From: JAIBJN01 sp035461525
Lineage (GTDB): Bacteria; Actinomycetota; Thermoleophilia; Gaiellales; Gaiellaceae
Direction: 5' to 3'
DNA length: 9,634 nucleotides
NCBI GenBank assembly: GCA_035461525.1
Contig: DATHVD010000055.1
Coordinates: 1-9,634 of the forward strand
In this document: piece by piece, positions 5,427 through 9,634 of the stretch
How the letters are laid out: each line of letters starts with the position of its first letter
Position numbering within the stretch: position 1 is the stretch's first letter
Translations under genes and position numbers: made by a program
The notes under the pieces: model-generated
Databases searched by the model: none
Told to the model about the DNA's origin: nothing
Seen by the model: the letters and a program-made list of their open reading frames with translations, nothing else

Positions 5427-5928
5427 GTGTCCCGGGTCGCCGAGCTCCTGCCCGACGCGGACGTGGTCACGCGCCACGAGACGACGATCGGCCTTCCTCC
5501 CGGGGAAGCGCTCGCCGTCGTGCTCGGGACGTCGGCGGCGGCCGATCGCCTGACCGCGCTCCTGCTGCGCCTGCGCGGCCTCCCCTCGGGACGCACCATC
5601 GCCGACGTCCTGCCGGAGCTCGAGCGTTCGGAGACGGAAGCCGTGTTCGGCCTCGCGGGGAAGCCTTGGCTGCCGCTGGGGGCGCTCGGGGACTTCCACG
5701 AGCCCGGCCCGGGGACCGTGCGGATCGCCGCCGGGTTTCGCGCTGAGCCCGCCCCCCGGCGGCTCGCGCGTGGTCACGGAGACCCGGGTCGCGCCCGTGG
5801 ACGAACGGGCGCGGAGGGCGTTTCGGCGGTACTGGAGGGTTGTCGGGCCGTTCTCGGGCTTCGTCCGGCGGCGCTGGCTGGCGGCTGCGGGGCGGCGGGC
5901 GGCGAGCTCTGAGACTTTGTGCTCGTGA
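5427..5928 (+). pseudogene. SRPBCC-like protein gene, frameshifted
   Basis: From GTG 5427 the first frame reads SRVAELLPDADVVTRHETTI and GLAGKPWLP, then degenerates to low-complexity Gly/Arg/Ala sequence ending at 5912. If one C is dropped from the C6 run at 5752-5757, the frame continues as GGSRVVTETRVAPVDERARR, then AFRRYWRVVGPFSGFVRRRW and stops at 5928, giving 166 residues. The block TETRV, then RRxFRRYW and RPFSG/RRRW is what I recognise from small actinobacterial SRPBCC (START/polyketide-cyclase-like) proteins with an N-terminal RHET strand. Their ligand is unknown. So the gene is either truly broken or carries a homopolymer sequence error; the preserved second half suggests a recent or artefactual shift. 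If undisturbed it would act as a hydrophobic-ligand binding fold; no function is assigned. It is framed by the two inverted 28-nt repeats. Confidence 0.7.
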
Positions 5929-5938
5929 AACACAAGCG
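5911..5938 (-). repeat. 28-nt repeat, copy B (inverted)
   Basis: On the minus strand this reads CGCTTGTGTT, T, CACG, A, GCACA and on to GTCTC, matching copy A at 23 of 28 positions in opposite orientation. Its core is the near-palindrome TTGTG-N9-CACAA, which resembles a redox-sensor (Rex) site but is one base too long and lacks the inner half-site bases. It covers the end of the repaired SRPBCC frame and lies upstream of the decarboxylase gene. Confidence 0.6.
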
Positions 5939-5973
5939 GGGTTCGGGGGGCGGGCGGCGGCCGGTGGATCGGG

Positions 5974-5979
5974 TAGAAC
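5974..5979 (+). promoter_or_regulatory. Candidate -10 box of the decarboxylase gene
   Basis: GGG-TAGAAC ends 8 nt before GTG 5988. The stretch from here to the start resembles the one before the SRPBCC-like gene (GGTAGGTTCCGGCC then GTG). It supports a leaderless start at 5988. Confidence 0.35.
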
Positions 5980-5987
5980 CGGCCTCC

Positions 5988-7391
5988 GTGGACCAGCGGC
6001 GGACTCCCCTCGCCGACGCGGCGGCGGCCTACCTCGCCGACGAGCGCATCGCACCCTTCACGACGCCCGGCCACAAGCGGGCTCCGCACCTCGCGGACGA
6101 GCTCCTCCGCCTCGACCTGCCGCTCTCGGCCGGCGCGGACGACCTGCACCTGCACGGCGACGTGCTGGGTCGGGCGGAGCGGCTCGCAGCAGACCTCTGG
6201 GGGGCGGACCTCTGCCGCTTCTGTCTCAACGGCTCGACGCAGGGGAACCAGGCGCTCGCGCTCGCGCTGGGGCGTCCGGGCGACCGCGTCGTCGTCTCGC
6301 GGAGCCTGCACAAGTCCGTCCTCGCAGGGCTCGTACTCTCCGGGCTCGACCCCGTGTGGGTGCGGCCCGAGGTCGATCCCGCGACCGGGCTCCCGCTCGC
6401 GCTCCCGCCCGCGCACGTGGCCGACGCGCTCGCCGCCGCGCCGGATGCCTGCGGCGTCGTCCTCGTCGAGCCGAGCTTCGTCGGCGTCGTCTCCGAACTC
6501 GAGGAGATCGCGGCGGCCGCGCGCGCCGGCGGCGTGCCGCTCGTCGTCGACCAGGCCTGGGGCGCGCACCTCGGCTTCCACCCGGACCTGCCCGCGCACG
6601 CGCTCGCGCGCGGCGCCGACGCGTTCGTCGCCTCCGCGCACAAGACGCTGCCCGCGTTCACGCAGGGCGCATACCTGCTCGCGCGCGAAGGCCCCCTCGA
6701 CCTCGCTCGCCTGGAAGACTCCTTCGAGCTCCTGCAGACGACGAGCCCCTCGGCGGCGATCCTCGCCAGCCTGGACCGCGCGCGGCAGGTGCTCGCGCTG
6801 CGCGGGGAGGAGCTGCTCGGCGAGACGCTGCGCCTGGCCGGCCTCGTCCGGGAGCGGCTCACGGCGGTCGACGGGCTCCTCCTCGTGGACGCGGACGACC
6901 CGACGAAGCTCGCGCTCTCCCTCCCCGGCACCGGAGCGGACGGGCTCGAGGTCGAGGCCGACCTCGCCGCGGAGGGGATCCGCCTCGAGCTCGCCAACCG
7001 CGACCTCCTCGTGCCCCTCCTCACGGTCGGGGACACGGAGGACGGAGTGGGTCGGCTCGCGGACGCGGTCGTCCGCTCCCTGGAGCATCGCCGCGGGAAA
7101 CCCCGCGCCCCCGGCGGGGCGAGCGCCGTCTGGGGCGTCGCCCCGGAGGCGGCCATGACCCCGCGGGAGGCCTTCTTCGCCCCGCGGGAGACGGTCGCGG
7201 CGGAGGCCGCGCCCGGCCGGATCGCGGCCGAGACCGTCGCTCCGTACCCGCCGGGGATCCCTGCGATCGCCCCCGGGGAGGTCGTGACGGGGGAGCTCGT
7301 GGAGGCCCTGCGCGAGGCGGCCGCGTCCGGCACGCGGCTTGCGTACTGCGCCGATCCGGCGCTCGCGTCCCTGCAAGTCGTCGCGGGCTGA
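5988..7391 (+). CDS. Orn/Lys/Arg decarboxylase family PLP enzyme
   Basis: A fold-type I pyridoxal-phosphate enzyme of the short SpeA-like type (467 residues; Bacillus SpeA is about 490), expected to decarboxylate a basic amino acid in polyamine synthesis. Visible signatures are TPGHK (26-30), NGSTQGNQA (81-89), SRSLHKS (104-110), the PLP-ring aspartate in VDQAWGAH (D188) and the Schiff-base lysine in SAHKTL (K219). A C-terminal Orn/Lys/Arg decarboxylase domain follows (APYPPGIPAIAPGEVV). The usual DEAHGAH motif reads DQAWGAH here, a variant I associate with actinobacterial members. The substrate (arginine, lysine or ornithine) cannot be settled from sequence alone. I prefer GTG 5988; upstream in-frame GTGs at 5964, 5925 and 5919 add Gly/Arg-rich sequence lacking family similarity, and the last two would overlap the SRPBCC frame. 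Confidence 0.88.
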   Translation: MDQRRTPLADAAAAYLADERIAPFTTPGHKRAPHLADELLRLDLPLSAGADDLHLHGDVLGRAERLAADLWGADLCRFCLNGSTQGNQALALALGRPGDRVVVSRSLHKSVLAGLVLSGLDPVWVRPEVDPATGLPLALPPAHVADALAAAPDACGVVLVEPSFVGVVSELEEIAAAARAGGVPLVVDQAWGAHLGFHPDLPAHALARGADAFVASAHKTLPAFTQGAYLLAREGPLDLARLEDSFELLQTTSPSAAILASLDRARQVLALRGEELLGETLRLAGLVRERLTAVDGLLLVDADDPTKLALSLPGTGADGLEVEADLAAEGIRLELANRDLLVPLLTVGDTEDGVGRLADAVVRSLEHRRGKPRAPGGASAVWGVAPEAAMTPREAFFAPRETVAAEAAPGRIAAETVAPYPPGIPAIAPGEVVTGELVEALREAAASGTRLAYCADPALASLQVVAG

Positions 7392-7411
7392 GCGCCCGGC
7401 GATCGATCTGC

Positions 7412-7417
7412 TATAAA
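7412..7417 (+). promoter_or_regulatory. dnaK promoter -10 box
   Basis: TATAAA, striking in such GC-rich DNA, lies 20 bp after the decarboxylase stop and 58 bp before dnaK. No matching -35 hexamer is visible at the usual spacing. It implies that the dnaK operon has its own promoter and a leader of about 50 nt. Confidence 0.55.
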
Positions 7418-7421
7418 GAGA

Positions 7422-7436
7422 CTCAGATTTTCTGAG
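7422..7436 (+). promoter_or_regulatory. Palindrome at the dnaK transcription start
   Basis: CTCAGA-TTT-TCTGAG is a perfect 6-bp inverted repeat around 3 nt, starting 4 bp after TATAAA, so it covers the expected transcription start. It is not a CIRCE element (no GCACTC/GAGTGC) and does not fit the HspR HAIR consensus (CTTGAGT-N7-ACTCAAG), though CTCAG/CTGAG half-sites are similar to it. It may be a heat-shock operator or a 5' leader hairpin. Confidence 0.45.
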
Positions 7437-7461
7437 CCACGAACACCAGCAGACCCCGATT

Positions 7462-7467
7462 GGAGGG
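7462..7467 (+). promoter_or_regulatory. dnaK ribosome binding site
   Basis: GGAGGG lies 8 nt before ATG 7476, a strong Shine-Dalgarno that fixes the dnaK start. It contrasts with the apparently leaderless starts of several neighbours. Confidence 0.8.
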
Positions 7468-7475
7468 ACCCACGA

Positions 7476-9386
7476 ATGGCACGAACCATCGGCATCGACC
7501 TGGGTACGACGAACTCCTGCGTCGCCGTGCTGGAAGGCGGGGAGCCGGCCGTCATCCCGAACGCCGAGGGCGGGCGCACGACGCCGTCCGTCGTCGCGTT
7601 CGCCAAGGACGGCCAGCGGCTCGTCGGCGCGCCCGCGAAGCGGCAGTCCGTCACGAACCCGGAGAACACCGTCTCCTCGATCAAGCGATTCATGGGGCGC
7701 AAGTTCGACGAGGTGAGCGAGGAGATGAAGATCGTCCCGTACGCGGTCGTCAAGGGCCCCAACGGGGACGTGCGCGTCAAGGCCGGCGACAAGGAGTACG
7801 CGCCGCCGGAGATCTCGGCGATGATCCTGCAGAAGCTGAAGGCCGACGCCGAGGCCTACCTCGGCGAGACGGTCACCGACGCCGTCGTCACCGTCCCGGC
7901 GTACTTCAACAACGCGCAGCGCGAGGCGACCAAGGACGCCGGCAAGATCGCCGGCCTCAACGTCCTGCGCATCATCAACGAGCCGACGGCGGCCTCGCTC
8001 GCCTACGGCCTCGACAAGGAGCACGACCAGACGATCCTCGTCTTCGACCTGGGCGGCGGCACGTTCGACGTCTCCGTCCTCGAGCTCGGCGAGGGCGTCT
8101 TCGAGGTGAAGTCGACGAACGGGGACAACCACCTGGGCGGCGACAACTTCGACAAGGCGATCGTCGACTGGATGGCCACCGAGTTCAAGCGCGAGCAGGG
8201 CATCGACCTCTCGCAGGACAAGATGGCGCTCCAGCGCCTGTACGAGGCCGCCGAGAAGGCCAAGATCGAGCTCTCCTCGACGACCTCGACGCAGATCAAC
8301 CTGCCCTTCATCACCGCGACGCCGGAGGGCCCAAAGCACCTCGACCTCCAGCTCACGCGCGCGAAGCTGAACGAGCTCACGCACGAGCTGCTCGAGCGCA
8401 CCGTCGGCCCGACGAAGCAAGCCCTCGCCGACGCGGGCCTGACGGCGAACGACATCGACCACGTCGTCCTCGTCGGCGGCATGACCCGCATGCCGGCCGT
8501 ACAGGAGAAGGTGAAGAGCGTCGTCGGCCAGGACCCGCACAAGGGCGTCAACCCGGACGAGGTCGTCGCCGTGGGCGCGGCCATCCAGGCGGGCGTCCTC
8601 AAGGGCGAGGTCAAGGACGTGCTCCTGCTCGACGTGACGCCGCTCTCGCTCGGCATCGAGACGAAGGGCGGGGTCTTCACGCAGCTGATCGAGCGCAACA
8701 CGACCATCCCGACGAAGAAGTCCGAGACGTTCACGACGGCCGAGGACAACCAGCCGTCCGTCGAGATCCACGTCCTCCAGGGCGAGTCCGAGATGGCCGC
8801 CTTCAACAAGACGCTGGGCAAGTTCCAGCTCGTCGGGATCCCGCCGGCGCCGCGCGGCATGCCGCAGGTCGAGGTCGCCTTCGACATCGACGCGAACGGC
8901 ATCCTCAACGTGTCCGCGAAGGACCTCGGCACCGGCAACCAGCAGCAGATCCGGATCGAGGGCGGCTCCGGCCTCTCCGAGGACGAGGTGGAGCAGATGA
9001 TGAAGGACGCCGAGGCGCACGCGGGCGAGGCGCACCGGATGCGCGAGCTCGCCGAGGCGCGAAACCAGGCGGAGACCCTCGTCTACTCGACCGAGAAGAG
9101 CCTCGCCGAGCACCGCGAGACCCTCGACGAGGAGACGGTGAAGACGATCGAGGAGCGGATCGAGGCCCTCAAGGGCGTTGCCGACGGCGAGGATGCTGCC
9201 GAGATCCGCGCGAAGAGCGAGCAGCTGATGGAGGCCTCGCACCGCCTCGCGCAGGCCGTCTACGAGAAGGTGCAGGCCGAGCAGCAGGCCGCCTCGAGCG
9301 CTGCCGGCGGCGACGGCGGCGGCGACGAGGAGGTCGTCGAGGAGGCCGACTACGAGGTGATCGACGAGGAGGCGAAGCAGTCCTGA
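7476..9386 (+). CDS. dnaK: Hsp70 chaperone DnaK
   Basis: This ATP-driven cytosolic chaperone of 636 residues is full length. The nucleotide-binding domain (1 to about 378) has IDLGTTNSCVAV (7-18), NEPTAASLAYG (168-178), FDLGGGTFDVSV (190-201) and VLVGGMTRMP (331-340). The conserved interdomain linker DVLLLDVTP is at 381-389, the beta substrate-binding domain with DIDANGILNVSAKD runs to about 500, and the helical lid continues to about 605. A Gly/Ser-rich stretch and an acidic tail close the protein. DnaK works with the nucleotide exchange factor GrpE, whose gene overlaps its stop codon, and with DnaJ, probably just beyond the window. It has its own TATAAA promoter with a palindrome at the start of the transcript and a strong Shine-Dalgarno, consistent with heat-inducible, high-level expression. 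Confidence 0.98.
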   Translation: MARTIGIDLGTTNSCVAVLEGGEPAVIPNAEGGRTTPSVVAFAKDGQRLVGAPAKRQSVTNPENTVSSIKRFMGRKFDEVSEEMKIVPYAVVKGPNGDVRVKAGDKEYAPPEISAMILQKLKADAEAYLGETVTDAVVTVPAYFNNAQREATKDAGKIAGLNVLRIINEPTAASLAYGLDKEHDQTILVFDLGGGTFDVSVLELGEGVFEVKSTNGDNHLGGDNFDKAIVDWMATEFKREQGIDLSQDKMALQRLYEAAEKAKIELSSTTSTQINLPFITATPEGPKHLDLQLTRAKLNELTHELLERTVGPTKQALADAGLTANDIDHVVLVGGMTRMPAVQEKVKSVVGQDPHKGVNPDEVVAVGAAIQAGVLKGEVKDVLLLDVTPLSLGIETKGGVFTQLIERNTTIPTKKSETFTTAEDNQPSVEIHVLQGESEMAAFNKTLGKFQLVGIPPAPRGMPQVEVAFDIDANGILNVSAKDLGTGNQQQIRIEGGSGLSEDEVEQMMKDAEAHAGEAHRMRELAEARNQAETLVYSTEKSLAEHRETLDEETVKTIEERIEALKGVADGEDAAEIRAKSEQLMEASHRLAQAVYEKVQAEQQAASSAAGGDGGGDEEVVEEADYEVIDEEAKQS

Positions 9387-9634
9387 TGGCCTCCGAGAAG
9401 CAGTCCGGAGAGGAGAAGGCCGAGCGTCACGTCGGCGAGCTGGAGGAGCGGCTCGCCGACGTCGAGCGGGAGCGCGACGAGCACCTGGCGCACCTGCAGC
9501 GCGTCGCGGCCGACTTCGACAACTACCGCAAGCGGGTGGCGCGCGACCAGGAGAGCATGGTCGCGCGTGCCCACGAGCGCCTCGTGAAAGAGCTCCTGCC
9601 CGTCCTCGACGACCTCGAGCGCGCGCTCGAGGCG
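9386..9634 (+). CDS. grpE: Nucleotide exchange factor GrpE, 5' part
   Basis: The ATG shares its A with the dnaK TGA stop (TGATG), so the two are translationally coupled. The frame stays open for 83 codons to the window edge, so the gene is cut by the window, not truncated biologically. The protein begins with a short charged segment, then a long coiled coil with heptad-like leucines (LEERLADVERERDEHLAHLQ). The GrpE signature LQRVAADFDNYRKRVARDQE (38-57) and ELLPVLDDLERALE (69-82) follow. GrpE dimers release ADP from DnaK; the C-terminal beta domain that contacts DnaK lies outside. A GAGGAGG at 9366-9372 is 13 nt upstream, too far to be a normal Shine-Dalgarno. Confidence 0.95.
   Translation, partial: MASEKQSGEEKAERHVGELEERLADVERERDEHLAHLQRVAADFDNYRKRVARDQESMVARAHERLVKELLPVLDDLERALEA

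Noticed and set aside
5911..5938. A Rex (NADH sensor) operator, TTGTGAA-N4-TTCACAA.
   Set aside because: The outer TTGTG/CACAA arms fit, but the spacing is N9 rather than N8 and the inner AA/TT bases are missing, so I report only a repeat.
5839..7435. A 531-codon plus-strand frame overlapping the decarboxylase gene in another reading frame.
   Set aside because: Extremely Arg/Gly/Pro-rich and without motifs; the overlapping frame carries all PLP-enzyme signatures.
7422..7436. CIRCE element of the HrcA regulon.
   Set aside because: CIRCE needs GCACTC and GAGTGC arms with a 9-bp spacer; neither arm is present.
5139..9242. A 1367-codon open frame on the minus strand antisense to the decarboxylase and dnaK genes.
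   Set aside because: Its translation is Arg/Leu/Asp-rich low-complexity sequence with no recognisable domain; it is the mirror of GC-rich codon usage in the real plus-strand genes.

Overview
The window is a GC-rich chromosomal segment of about eight compactly packed genes. It looks like an actinobacterium, probably a deep-branching high-GC lineage such as Thermoleophilia. The class is an inference. It rests on an actinobacterial-type myo-inositol-1-phosphate synthase beside a phosphatidylinositol-phosphate synthase, a dnaK-grpE order, and several genes whose start codons sit 6-8 nt after a -10-like hexamer with no Shine-Dalgarno, as in leaderless genes. No mobile element, CRISPR, tRNA or rRNA was recognised.

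Left part, minus strand (28-2917): a three-gene inositol-lipid operon, read right to left. It encodes a PAP2-type membrane phosphatase/transferase, a CDP-alcohol phosphatidyltransferase with the signatures of phosphatidylinositol-phosphate synthase, and an inositol-1-phosphate synthase. The last enzyme carries two ribbon-helix-helix (RHH) DNA-binding motifs fused to its N terminus. A paired palindrome covers its start codon and putative -10 box, as an autoregulatory operator would. This fusion-plus-operator is the most unusual thing in the window. Together the genes could make inositol-1-P, join it to CDP-diacylglycerol and dephosphorylate the product to phosphatidylinositol.

Middle (2975-5364): moaA on the minus strand is divergent from a small CsbD-like stress protein gene that ends in a strong GC hairpin. 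A YedA-like EamA/DMT exporter gene follows on the plus strand.

Right part (5365-9634), plus strand: an SRPBCC-like gene is frameshifted at a C6 run and bounded by two inverted copies of a 28-nt sequence. It is followed by an Orn/Lys/Arg decarboxylase-family gene, then dnaK with its own promoter and leader palindrome, and the 5' part of grpE, which overlaps the dnaK stop and runs off the window.
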